A stretch of 64,000 bases of DNA from Orychophragmus violaceus (Eukaryota > Streptophyta > Magnoliopsida > Brassicales > Brassicaceae), in assembly GCA_030180135.1 (NCBI GenBank), contig CM058230.1, forward strand, positions 23,024,067 through 23,088,066, given 5' to 3'. Under the pieces are notes generated by a model. The model ran no database searches and was not told the DNA's origin. It worked only from the letters and a program-made list of their open reading frames with translations. This document shows positions 11,274 through 22,177 of the stretch, in pieces (the stretch's first letter is position 1; each line of letters opens with the position of its first letter). The translations under genes were made by a program, and so were the position numbers.

Positions 11274-12947
11274 ATCCGACAGTTTTGCAGATTTTCGCCC
11301 AATTCCGCCTGAAACACTGTCCCGACCATATTCACGTTTTCCTCGGGCAAATAATCATTAATGGGCACGTCTTCCTCAACCAGCATCCTTGAAAGATGAT
11401 CAGAACCTCCATTCTCAACCCCCTTCTTGTCCCTCACTTCAATGTCAAACTCCTGAAGCAGCAGAATCCATTTCAACAATCTTGGCTTAGCATCCTTCTT
11501 CTGCATCAGATACTTCAGGGCTGAATGATCAGTGTACACAATTACCTTGGAGCCTACAAGATAGGGGCGGAACTTCTCAAATGAAAAGACAACAGTCAAT
11601 AGCTCTTTTTCTGTAGTGGCATAGTTTCTCTGCGCATCATCTAGTGTCCTACTAGCATAATAGATAGCATGAAGCTTTCTATCCTTCTTTTGCCCCAGAA
11701 CAGCTCCTACAGCATATTCACTTGCATCACACATAACCTCAAAAGGTAGATCCTAATCCGGTGGCTGAACTATTGGAGCACTCACTAATGCCTGCTTTAT
11801 TTGTTCAAATGCAGTCTGACAATCTGCAGTGAACTCAAATTTGGTGTCCTTACACAGCAAAGCAGTTAGTGGCCTAGCAATCTTACTAAAGTCTTTTATG
11901 AACCTTCTATAGAACCCAGCATGTCCTAGAAAGCTTCTTATAGACTTGACAGAATCAGGCGCCTGAAAGCTGGTCATTACCTCAATCTTAGCGCGGTCTA
12001 CTTCAATCCCTGCTTCAGACACTTTATGTCCAAGTACAATGCCATCTCTGACCATGAAATTGCACTTTTCCCAATTAAGAACTAAGTGTTTTTCTTCGCA
12101 TCTAGTCAGTACCTTACACAGATTATCCAAGCACTCATTATAAGATGATCCATAGACTGAGAAGTCATCCATAAATACCTCCATAAAGTCCTCAATCATA
12201 TCAGTGAATATGGACATCATGCATCTCTAGAAAGTAGCTGGTGCATTGTAGAGTCCAAAAGGCATCCTACGGTAAGCAAATGTGTCATATGGACAAGTGA
12301 ATGTGGTCTTTCCCTGATCCTCTGGGTGGATAGGAATCTGAAAGAAACCTGAGTATCCATCGAGGAAGCAATAGTAGTGGTGATTTGCTAACCTCTCCAG
12401 CATCTGATCAATGAAGGGTAAAGGGAAATGATCCTTCTTTGTTGCAGCATTGAGTTTCCTGTAATCTATGCACATCCTGTGTCCTGTCACAGTCCTAGTA
12501 GGGATCAGCTCATTCTTCTCATTCTTCACAACTGTGACTCCGCCTTTCTTAGGCACCACATGGACTGGACTCACCCAATCACTGTCTGAAATAGGATAGA
12601 TGATCCCAGCATCTAGGAGTTTCATAATCTCCTTCTTAACCACTTCCTGTAGATTAGGATTTAGCCTTCTCTGATGCTCAACAGATTTCTTAGACTCGTC
12701 CTCAAGATGTATCCGATGCATGCATAGCTCCGGAGAGATACCTGAAATGTCATCAAGAGAATAGCCAAGAGCTTTGCGATGCTTGCGCAGCTTTCTTAGC
12801 AGTAAGGTGAGCTCTGCGTTGTTCAAATCAGCATTAACTATCACTGGATAGGTTGAATTAGGTCCGAGAAACGCATACCTTAGCCCGGATGGAAGTTGTT
12901 TCAGCTCAACCTTCGGAGCCTTTTCCTCTGCCCAATCTCTGTCGACT

Positions 12948-12985
12948 TGCAACGATCGACGCTTGGGTTGTGTCGATCGATGCAA
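12948..12985. repeat. In-frame CGATCG palindrome pair, protease-RT linker
   Basis: GCAACGATCGACGC and TGTGTCGATCGATGCA lie 6 bases apart and are translated in-frame as part of a linker (HRSTQPKRRSLQVDRDW) between protease and reverse transcriptase. Confidence 0.85.
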
Positions 12986-13904
12986 AGTCGCGGCAGACAC
13001 TTCTACCTTCATCACTTGCTCAGCAGAATTCATCAGTTTTGCATAGCAGATTGCAGGCTCGTCGTGCAGGTGTTCCAGCTCCATTATAGAGCTCAGTAAA
13101 GGTCTTTCTAGTGGATCTTCAGCATGTGACTTGTGAAAGTACTCTGCAGCCAAATCACCCAGTGTGTCCACATAGAAGGTCTGTCCGTCGATGGTTGGTC
13201 TCTTCACCAGTTTATCCATATCGAAACTCATCTTCAGATCACCCACATTCAGAATTATCCTACCTCCTTGGCAGTCAATCATCGCACCAGCAGTGGCTAA
13301 GAATGGCCTGCCCAAAATTAGTGGATCCTTCTGTTCCTCTCCATACTGCAGAACCACAAAATCAGTAGGTATCACACATTTACCAATCATTATAGGCACA
13401 TCTTCTAGCACTCCTTCAGGGATCCTAATGGTTCTGTCTGCTAAGACTAGTGAGATCCTAGTTGGCAAGAAATCAGTCATTCCAAGTCTCTTAGCGACAG
13501 AGAAGGGCATAAGATTCACACTATAACCAAGATCACATAGGGATCTTTCAAATCTTTCCATGTAGATGGCACAATCCAACACAAAGCTCCCTGGATCTTT
13601 CAGCTTCTCAGGAATTCTGCCCTGAACTACCGCACTACATACCTCTGTGATCATCATTACACTCTCCTCATTAGACCACTTGCCAACAAGCAAGTCCTTA
13701 AGACATCTCCTCATCACAGGAGAAGTCTCCATAGAGTCAATCAAAGGCACTTCAACTTTCACCTTTTTAATGATCTCTTTGCATTTGGTATATTGTCTAT
13801 CGTTCTTAGCTTTCCTGGAATTTTTGGGAAAAGGCACTTTAGGTTTGTAGACCCTTTCACTCGACTGTTTCGGCTTTTCTGGTCTTGAACTCTCTGTGGT
13901 CGCC

Positions 13905-14021
13905 TTGCGTCGATCGTCGTTGGTATTGTGTCGATCGTTGCTGGGTGACTTTGTTACGACAGGCTCTTCGTTTTCGCTTTGCATCGACCGTTGCTGGGTA
14001 GCATCGATCGACGCATTGCGA
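13905..14021. repeat. In-frame CGATCG palindrome cluster, gag-protease linker
   Basis: Four cores (GCGTCGATCGTCG, GTGTCGATCGTTGC, GCATCGACCGTTGC, GCATCGATCGACGC) are translated in-frame. On the minus strand they encode ASIDATQQRSMQ and SNDRHNTNDDRR, upstream of the protease. Confidence 0.85.
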
Positions 14022-15630
14022 ATACCACGAATCTCATCTTCCAATTCCTCAATTTCCACGAGTTCTTCAACACTCAACGGCTTTTTCTGGCCAGGAGACA
14101 ACTCCTTACCACTTCTCAATGTCACTGCATTGCATTGGTACTTGGGATTAGCATCAGTCCGCCCTGGGAGATATCCATCTTCCCTCTGAGCATATCCAAC
14201 AGTTCTTGCAACTTTAGCATCAAGCTCCTTCATATGTGCGCTCAGGTACTCAAATTTCCCGTTTAGATCCTCATAGACAGTACCTATCTTCTTGTCGAGG
14301 TCTGCCGCATTCTTAGTTTGACCTTTCAACAGCTGTTCCAACATAGCCACCATCTTACTTTCATGGGTAGTAGCTACAGGAGTTGCTTGGTAAGAGGAAG
14401 ATCCATAAGTTCTCTGATTACCTTGCTGGAAAGGTTTCTGAAATCCACTCTTCTGTTCTCCATTGAAGAACCTATTACCAGACTGATTACCAAACCTGTT
14501 TCCTTGGAAACCAGATCCTCCGATGTAATTCACATCCTCTTCCTGCTCTTCTACTTCATCATTGATCATCTCAACCTCCTGAGCAAAGTGGACAGCCTTC
14601 TTCCCCGCTAGAAGATTGCAAACAGTGTCCAACTTAGATCTAATATCAGCTATCTCAGAGTTCTCCATCTTTCCACTGGACTTCTTCCTTCTCTCATCAG
14701 TGGTCTTACAGCTATTACTGCTTACCAGATTATCTATCAACTGCTTAGCTTGAGCAGGAGTCCTAGTGTTGAAGTTGGCATTGCTAGAGTTGTCCAACGC
14801 AGTCTGATATGGAAGATCTATTCCTCTAAAGAAGATGCCTAAAAGCGTTACCTCGGTGAATCCATGGTGCGGACAGTCACGTTGGTATTTCTTGAATCTC
14901 ATCCAGGCTGTCTTAAGAGGCTCAGTAGGACCTTGGGTAAAGGTAAGGATGTCCTGTCTGGACTGATCTGAGCGGGCATCATCATAGAAATGACGCAGGA
15001 ACTCACTCTTCAGAGCTGCCCAAGTAACAAATGTCCCAGATGGAAGTTGTTTCAGCCAGGCTGCAGCATCTCCAGCCAGAGAGTAGGGGAAAAGCTTGAG
15101 GAACAAATAGTCCTGGTTAACTCCAACGTACTTTATGCCAGTGATTATGCTCTCAAACTCATCTATGTGATCCATTGGCTGCTCACTTGGAGAGCCATGG
15201 AAGGCTTTCTGCCTCAGGAGAGAGTAGTAGATGGTTTTGATTTCAAAATCATTCCTCTCAAATTCAGGAAGTACTAGACCAGACCGGTTAGCATGAAATT
15301 CATCTGGTCGGTTGTAGTCAGCTAAAGTTCTCTCATGGACAACCATCTGTCTACCTTGGTTCTGTCCTTGACCTTGTCCTTGCTCCTGTTGCGGCTGTGG
15401 TTGCTCTGGAGGATCAGGGATGACATTCCCTTCAGCATATATCGGTTCTCCAGCAGCATTGTAAGGATTGTTGTGTCGGTCCCTGAAGGTACCTTGAGCA
15501 TCAGGCTTTATGATCACATGTTCTGTTTGTCCTCTCAAGTCTTGCAAGTTCTTCAAGTCCGAGTTTGACAAGATTCAAGTTCTGATTACTTCTAGTTTCA
15601 CGCGTCTGCATAAACTGTCTGTAATCGTCA

Positions 15631-15727
15631 AGCAACGATCGATGCTAACAGTGCAACGATCGATTCAATCTCAGAATCGCCTAGTGTCGATCGACACAAG
15701 AAGTGAAACGGTCGATGCTATGCGATT
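15631..15727. repeat. CGATCG palindrome cluster in the Athila-1 leader
   Basis: Four cores lie between the primer-binding site and the gag start, ending in GCGATTT. One is GTGTCGATCGACACAAG, the same form as in the Copia-A LTR. Confidence 0.85.
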
Positions 15728-15851
15728 TCGAAACCTGCGACAGAGAGAAAATAGAGAAAAATAAAATAAATAAAAAATCAGTAAAGAAAAATAAAAATAA
15801 AAAAAACATAGTAAAAACCCTAAGTTCGAAGCTATCGAAGACTCTAAGAGT

Positions 15852-15873
15852 CCCCGGCAACGGCGCCAAAAAC
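15852..15873 (-). promoter_or_regulatory. Primer-binding site, tRNA-Asp type
   Basis: The minus strand reads TGGCGCCGTTGCCGGGGA just inside the 5' LTR. This is complementary to the 3' end of plant tRNA-Asp(GTC), which ends TCCCCGGCAACGGCGCCA. tRNA-Asp priming is known for Athila-type elements. Confidence 0.85.
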
Positions 15874-15874
15874 T

Positions 15875-17076
15875 TGATAGGTCTCGTGTTTTACCCTATA
15901 CTAACTGTAAGTGCACAGTAATTTAATTGTAGTACTTAGAGATCGAATCCACGAGGACTCTAGGCAACGATAGGATTAAGAACTTAAAGAAATTAAAACT
16001 AGGAGAAAGCAAAAAGCAAATTGTATTCTATTAACTAAAAGCAAGCGAGAAAGTAAATCAGTAGCAGGTTTGTTGTTTGAAATCAATAAACTAAAAGCGC
16101 TAAGTCTAGGGCGTTCTCAGGAAATCAGACAAGCAGATAAATCAATCAGTTAGGATCTAATTAAACTCAGTTCTAGAACTCAAAACACAGATATAGAATT
16201 AACCAAATTCCATTCTCTAAGTCTAAGTGCAGTAATCCAAATTCCTTTGCAATTACTAACAGATTAAACCAGCTTTAATTCCAAGTTCGATATGTTCACA
16301 ATCTAATTAAACCAAATTCCTTTGCGAGTAATTAAATTGCTCAACCTAAATAGTTCAGATTCTAAACCACACTGTCGTGACGTATTTAGCAACCTAAGAT
16401 CTAGATTCTAATTGATCAGGTTAGAACTAGCATTAAACACAATTTAGTTTGAAGAACATCTATTGATGTGAATCCTTAACTGAATTAATTATATCTAGCA
16501 AGTCATGAAATCCCTATGAGAAACCCTAAACCTAACTATGAAACTACTCAGACATGGATGATGTAAACATAATCAATGAATTAATAGAAATCATAAAAGA
16601 GATTAGAATATAAAAGGGGTTCGAAAACTTCTCCAAAACGAATGTAGTACAAGATCAGATCAGCCCCAAAAGCTCTAAAAACTCTCTGCTCTAAGTTATG
16701 ATAGAGTATGTAAAACAGAAGTTAAAAACCTAATTAAATAGCTAAAACACGACTTGGGGCTTCTGTGTAAATATCTGAAACTTCTGGGCACTTCTGCAAT
16801 ATTGGCATTCTTCATTAAACCGCCGAGTCTGGCCCATTCGCGCTATGCATCGACCGTTGCACTTGTGCAACGATCGACGCAGTCATCAAATCTGGACAGT
16901 GAGCTCTATCTCTCGGATCAAATCTCCAAAACGCACCAAATAGCTCCATAATCTCCACTTTTGCTCCAAACGTGCGTGTACCTAATAAAACCTGCAAAAG
17001 ACTCTAAAGAAACACAAATAGACTCTAAAACACACTTATATCATGGCATAAAACCGGTAAAAACCATGATATATCA
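15875..17076 (-). repeat. 5' LTR of Athila-1
   Basis: 1202 bp, nearly collinear with 7257-8457. It carries the same palindrome pair at 16847-16882. The primer-binding site lies directly left of it. Confidence 0.93.
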
Positions 17077-17486
17077 AATGCCCATACCCGAGTCAGCCAC
17101 AACACTAGTTCAAGCCACCGGGCCCATAGAAATATATAGCTCGTACCCAACTTCCACCCGAACATCAATCCACCGGCGCCCAGACCACAAATCACTCTTT
17201 TGGGAGGGCGCGTCACACCCTCCTCCGACAACTTTCCGGGCACATGAATTCCTTCTCTGTATCAGACATGTGCCCCACCACAGAAGACCATCATAGGCAC
17301 GTAACACAAGAACTAACTCACACATGCCATTCATGACCACACAAGTTTCCGGTTCACAGCCCTATCCGTTTTAACATGCCATCTAGGTTCTCAATCAGCA
17401 CCCAATGCCAGGTCGGTTATCGCAAATCACTGAACACTCAACAGCATCTAACAACCTAAATTCATTATCAACCTAACTTCATTATA

Positions 17487-17547
<61 letters not shown>

Positions 17548-18538
17548 TTGTGTGTGTATAGATATACATATATGTATGAGAATAGTTTAGTTGTTGGTTC
17601 ATATGCTTCTTATAACCCTAGCGATACTATATTCCATCATCAACACTTAGAACGCAACAAGCAACGAAGCCAATTCAATCATAACCTAGACATGATGAAG
17701 CACATCAATATGCATGACTTAAATTAGGACAAACCGCCTCACCTTGGCCACATTGACGACGACAATGATCGATAACGAGCTGGAACGGACTGCGATCGAG
17801 ATCGCGGAAGGAACACATGACTATCCATGACCTAAAGCTCTAGATCGGTTTTACTTCGACCGAGATCTATATCTATGTGCTTAATAAGTCCATGCAAAGA
17901 TTCGAGTCATGCGTGATCCGCTTGCCCAACTCAAAACACAGACCTATCTAGACAATCACAGATTTGTCATGAACAGACACGCTTTATAAAACAAACCATA
18001 ACTTCCAAACGGTAAGACAAAATCGGAAGATTCTTACAGTTTTGGAAAGCGGAGACCGATAGCTTTCGAAATACATATTGTGCGTTTCGTAGATCCTTAC
18101 GGATCAACAGGAAAACGCGAATCAATCTAACGGCTAGAATTGCTTCACTCTTAGATATGCGTTAGGAAAGGTGAATGATCGAAGAACCGAGATTAGATCT
18201 CATATCTAACACCACAGGGGATCAGATCTGGAAAAGGAGAAGAAATAAAAGAGGAGACTCAATTAAAATGGGGAATCACTTAACCCGAGAGAAGAACGAA
18301 GAGAGATGAATGGAAAAGAAGATTACATCGGACGGTGGTGGCCCGCCGGAGATGGCTGCGGGCGGCTGGAGGTCGACGGACAGGTAGGGCTTCGCCGGAG
18401 ATCTCCACATGTCTCTTCTCTCATGGTGGCTAGAGCTATTTATAAGAAAAAGAGAGGAAACCTTAGGGTTTTTGGAATGGGCTTTTGGGCTTTGGGCTTT
18501 CTTTTAAAAAATGAAAACCCAAGAATTGGGATGTTACA

Positions 18539-19520
18539 ATTCTCCCCCTTCCCCCCCCCCCCTTACAGTGACTTCGTCCCGAATTCTGGGGTGGACGGTT
18601 ACCCGGACACCCCAAAACTCAAAGGTGTCATTCTCGCAAAGGGTACGAAAGCTCGCACTGAAGGGAAATCTTGTCGAACAGAATAACGGAACACGGAAAG
18701 CACTTTGAAGGAAGGAGTGAAATCTTGCGAAACTACTCACTTTTTCTTGGAATCCAAGGAATGAGAGGAGAAGAGGATGAGTAAGGAGTTGGGATTCCAA
18801 ACCGTACACCCTGAAACCCTTCTGACCTTGGACGATCGCTTGACTAAAAATCAAACAAGAACATGATCAAACGACCATCCTTAGTTGGGCCTAGAGATGT
18901 TAACGGATGGCATCCGACAACTTCTACTTACTCATCACTATTCTCTAGTCCAAGAAGAAAAGGGAAAGATTAGCTAGGATTCACCATGCGAGATCACATG
19001 GGAAAGAAGGATTGGAAGCCGAAAGAAGCAAAAAGAAATTGTACTTGAAATGCCATGGAATCTCTCCTTCGATTTGCCTCGGGAACTCCACTCGAAATAC
19101 TTCTTGAACTCTCCGATGAATGCCACCACATACTTGTCACCTTTCCGTACACTGATAGGTTTCCACACCGAACATCACCAATTCCAACGGACACCTCTAT
19201 GAATCTACTACCCCGAAGTCATACACCACAACATACATCAAAAAATACGCCTCCACCGGCATACATCCTGACATACATATTAGCACACAACTTAAGGGCA
19301 ATTGATTCCACTAAGGTCAAAATCACATATCCCAACCTGCACGGAAAATCTAACTAGACTAGAAAAATATAGAAGAAGTCACATACTACTCTAGTTGGTG
19401 GTTTGAAAATACTTTCCCAACTTAAATTGGGTACCCCTAAACTTTCACAAACACTTTTCACAAACGGAAATAAGGTTTTAAGAAAACGACAGAAGCAGAA
19501 CCCAGGCTATGATACCAAAT
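18539..19520 (-). other. Internal region of the LARD-like element, non-coding
   Basis: 982 bp with a C-run (18548-18562) that is the polypurine tract of the minus strand, and a primer-binding-site-like sequence at the right end. No reading frame resembling gag, protease, integrase or reverse transcriptase was found. Candidate ORFs of about 100 codons overlap on both strands and look fortuitous. Confidence 0.7.
19501..19517 (-). promoter_or_regulatory. Primer-binding site, initiator Met tRNA-like
   Basis: The minus strand reads TGGTATCATAGCCTGGG, 3 bases inside the LTR end. This resembles the common plant TGGTATCAGAGC site, with T for G at position 9. Confidence 0.65.
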
Positions 19521-21316
19521 TGTAACACCCCGCTCCCGGCAAACTAGAACGACGGCGTTAGGACATGTGTCTACGCCCGAATGCTAGCCGACATGTCCTC
19601 CCAATGTTCCCAAACGTTCTGCAAACGCATCCTCATGTTCAAAACCACCAAATCGACCGGTAATATACTTCTGCTACAAGTCCTGAAAGGAAAATGAAAG
19701 GGAAAGGAAGATGGGTTGAGTAATTGGGGAACTATTCTGTGAGAACGATATGGACCAACCCAAACCATACGACCCTTGCACGACTTAACGCCTAGCCGAG
19801 AATTAAACGACTGCAAGGAATATTATTGATACTTACATAATACAAATATATAAACACACAGCAAACAATGGAAGCATCGTGACCTCCGGGCCCATAGCAA
19901 CATAAAGCCCATACCCGACTCATCCAAAAGACTAGTTCAAGCCACTGGGCCCGTAAAGACATATAGCTCGTACCCGACTTTCACCCGAACATCACTCCAC
20001 CGGCGCGCATGCCCCTCACATCACTCCGCTGCGCAGGCCACAAATCACTCCTCCGACAGCTTTCCGGGCACGGGAATTCCTTCTCGGTCACACGTGCCCC
20101 ACCACATAAGCCCATCATAGGAGCCTAACACAAAAACTAACTCACACATGCCATTCATGACCACACAAGTTTCCGGTTCATAGCCTTATCCGTGTTAACA
20201 TGCCATCTAGGTTCTCAATCAGCACGCAATGCCAGGTCGATTATCACAAGTCACAGAACCCTCAACAGCATCTAACAACCTAACTTCATTATCAATTCAC
20301 AAGGTAAGATAGTTTGTATATATATATATATGTTTTGATTTACATATAGGTATATGAATAGTTTAGTTGTTGGTTCTTATGCTTCTTATAACCCTAGCGA
20401 TACTATATTCAATCATCAACACTTAGCACACAACAAGAAAAGAAGTCAATTCAATAATAACCTAGACATCCCGAAGCAAAACAATACGCATTCTTTAAAT
20501 TAGGACAAACCGCCTCACCTTGGCCACATTGATGACGACGATGATAGATAACAGCTGGAACGGACTGCGATCGAGATCGGGGAAGGAGCACATGACTATC
20601 CATGACCTAAAGCTCTAGATCGGTTTTACTTCAACCGAGAGCTATCTCTATGTGCTTAATAAGTCCTTGCAAAGATTCGGATCATGCGGGATCCGCTTGC
20701 CCAATTCAAAACACAGACCTATCTAGACAATTCACAAATTCGTCATGAACAGACACGCTTTAGAAAATAAACCATAAATTCCAAACGGTAAGACAGGATC
20801 GTGATATCCTTGCCATTTTGGAAAGCTGAGACCGAGAGATTTCCAACGACATATTGTGCGTTCCGTTGATCCTTACGGGTCAACAGGAAACCGATAATCA
20901 ATCTAACGACCAGAATTGCTTCGATCTTAGATCTACGTTGGGAAAAGTGAAAGATCGAAGAACCGAGATTAGATCTCATTTCTAACACCACAGAGGATCA
21001 AATCTGGAAAATGAGAAGAAATGAAAGAGGAGAATCGATGAAAATGGGGAATCACTTAACCCAAGAAAAGAAGGAAATTAGATGGATGGGAAAGAAGATA
21101 AGATCGGATGGTGGTGGCTCGTCAGAGATGGCTGCGAGCGGCTGAAGGTCGACGGACGGGCATGGCTCGCCGGAGATCTCCACATGTCTCTTCTTTTTTG
21201 ATGGCTAAAACTATTTATAAGAAAAATGAGGAAACCCTAAGATTTTTGGAGTGAGTTTTTGGGTTTTGGACTTTCTTTTAAAAAAAAATAGAAAACTCAA
21301 AAATTGGGATGTTACA
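19521..21316 (-). repeat. 5' LTR of the LARD-like element
   Basis: 1796 bp, uninterrupted, with TGTAACA at the left end and TGTTACA at the right. On the minus strand it starts TGTAACATCCC and is followed by the primer-binding site at 19501-19517. Confidence 0.85.
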
Positions 21317-21674
21317 ATCTGCATGGAAACTTCAGGATCGTATCCAACAATTTGGAAAACTGACATCACCATGTTCTTCAATCAGTGTGACTAAAACAAC
21401 CGTGTTCATCATCACAAGTGGTAGTACTCTTTCTGATGCTATCGAAAATTGTGCAAGACCCATTTTGTAGCATTTTATTATTGTATCGAATTCACGAAGA
21501 TTGTGCAACGTTTTTGAAAGTTTGAGAGTTTGAAAATCTTCAGAAATAGAGAGAGGAAGGATTAGCCGCCACTCATATTCCGATGGGCAATTTCTTGTTT
21601 TAACCAGCGGTGTCTCAACACGTGTCACTAAGAGATAGGTTGTCGCTAGAGACTCATCCCCTCTCAAGATTGTT
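21317..21674. other. Host DNA between the LARD-like element and the LINE
   Basis: Unique sequence with no recognised domain, originally continuous with 6872 on the left and 27788 on the right. It ends in the left copy of the LINE target duplication (21656-21674). Confidence 0.6.
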
Positions 21675-22177
21675 TTTTTTTTTTTTTTGAAAAAAAGGCT
21701 TTCATATAAAATTTGCAGAAAAGGAAATAAAAATGTTAACAAGCCCATGTGGCGTAAGTTTAAACTGGACCAAACAGTTAGCCGTACAAATCAGTTAGGA
21801 AAATAAACGGGACTTTAATTTAATCATCTGCCCAACCGAAAAGCAGATCGAGAGTTAAGACTGAAGCAGAGACGAAAACGAAGGTGATGACAGGAGTACC
21901 AGATCGATATTCAATCAGAGAGAAAACATCAAATTGAGAGCGATCTAGCAGAGATATCTTGAGGAGATGAAGAGGCTAAACCCGAGGAGATGAGTAGAAG
22001 CGTCCAGACCGGAGGAGCAAAATTATGAAGAAGGCTTGTAGATCCTGAACTGGTGGAGGTCAGTGAGCGATAGTCTTTACCGGAGCCAGTATTGCATCAG
22101 GGCTGACGAGAAGATCGGATTAGAAGCACGAAAAGATAAGATCCTTTCCTTTATCTGTCTAGAGATTAGTTGAGTGG

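Larger units (their letters stand above)
9803..15571 (-). pseudogene. Athila-1 gag-pol polyprotein with two in-frame UAG codons
   Basis: One frame of 1922 sense or nonsense codons starts at MSNSDLKNL (15571). Order: gag core (about 95-290, FLKLFPYSLAGDAAAWL); a CNAVTLRSGKEL linker; aspartic protease (about 684, DLG followed by YSVNLMP); reverse transcriptase (about 1000-1280, YCFLDGYSGF and FMDD); RNase H (from about 1280, MCDASEYAVGAVLG); and integrase with an H-H-C-C finger, then GIDFMG, ISDGG and GHVEVSN carrying the catalytic Asp, Asp and Glu. TAG codons at 12227-12229 (expected Gln after NAPATF) and 11753-11755 (expected Trp after PPD) interrupt it, consistent with C-to-T and G-to-A changes. 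CGATCG palindromes are translated in three linkers. Without suppression of both codons no full Pol can be made. Confidence 0.9.
7257..17076 (-). mobile_element. Athila-1: full-length Athila-type Ty3/Gypsy element
   Basis: LTRs are 7257-8457 and 15875-17076. They start TGATAGG and end TATATCA, and are flanked by the direct repeat AATGC (7252-7256 and 17077-17081). On the minus strand the order is 5' LTR, tRNA-Asp primer site, leader, gag-pol (15571-9803), 3' non-coding region, polypurine tract, 3' LTR. The clade call rests on the reverse transcriptase (FMDDFSVYG with the YNECLDNL and NWEKCNFMV context) and on the LTR and primer-site style. The LTRs differ at roughly 22 of 1200 sites by eye, older than the Copia-C and Gypsy insertions here. 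It lies inside the LARD-like LTR. It lacks the ATHILA ORF1-like module seen in Athila-2. Confidence 0.93.
6873..18538 (-). repeat. 3' LTR of the LARD-like element (split by Athila-1)
   Basis: LTR sequence occupies 6873-7256 and 17082-18538, about 1.84 kb in all. It aligns over its length with 19521-21316, for example at the phrases CGACGGCGTTAGGACATG and ATGACTATCCATGACC. The Athila insertion and its second AATGC copy lie in between. A TA/TG microsatellite at 17482-17577 is longer here than in the other LTR (20316-20331). Confidence 0.85.
6873..21316 (-). mobile_element. LARD-like non-autonomous LTR element, nested with Athila-1
   Basis: It has two long similar LTRs, both running from TGTAACACCC to GGGATGTTACA on the plus strand. 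The left one (6873-18538) is split by Athila-1 at 7257-17076. The right one is 19521-21316. Between them lie only 982 bp (18539-19520) with no gag or pol. Orientation is minus: a primer-binding-site-like sequence lies next to the right LTR at 19501-19517 (TGGTATCATAGCCTGGG on the minus strand), and a G-rich polypurine tract lies next to the left LTR (18539-18565 read on minus). Flanks are ATCTC (6868-6872) and ATCTG (21317-21321), a one-mismatch target duplication. It must move in trans with enzymes of another Gypsy element. Confidence 0.82.

Noticed and set aside
12889..15568. Several plus-strand ORFs of 60-111 codons across Athila-1 gag-pol
   Set aside because: They are antisense shadows of the long minus-strand polyprotein.
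16754..17296. Plus-strand ORFs in the Athila LTRs and the LARD-like LTR
   Set aside because: They also occur in the LTR copies (for example at 8135 and 59746), on the strand opposite to the element, without codon constraint.
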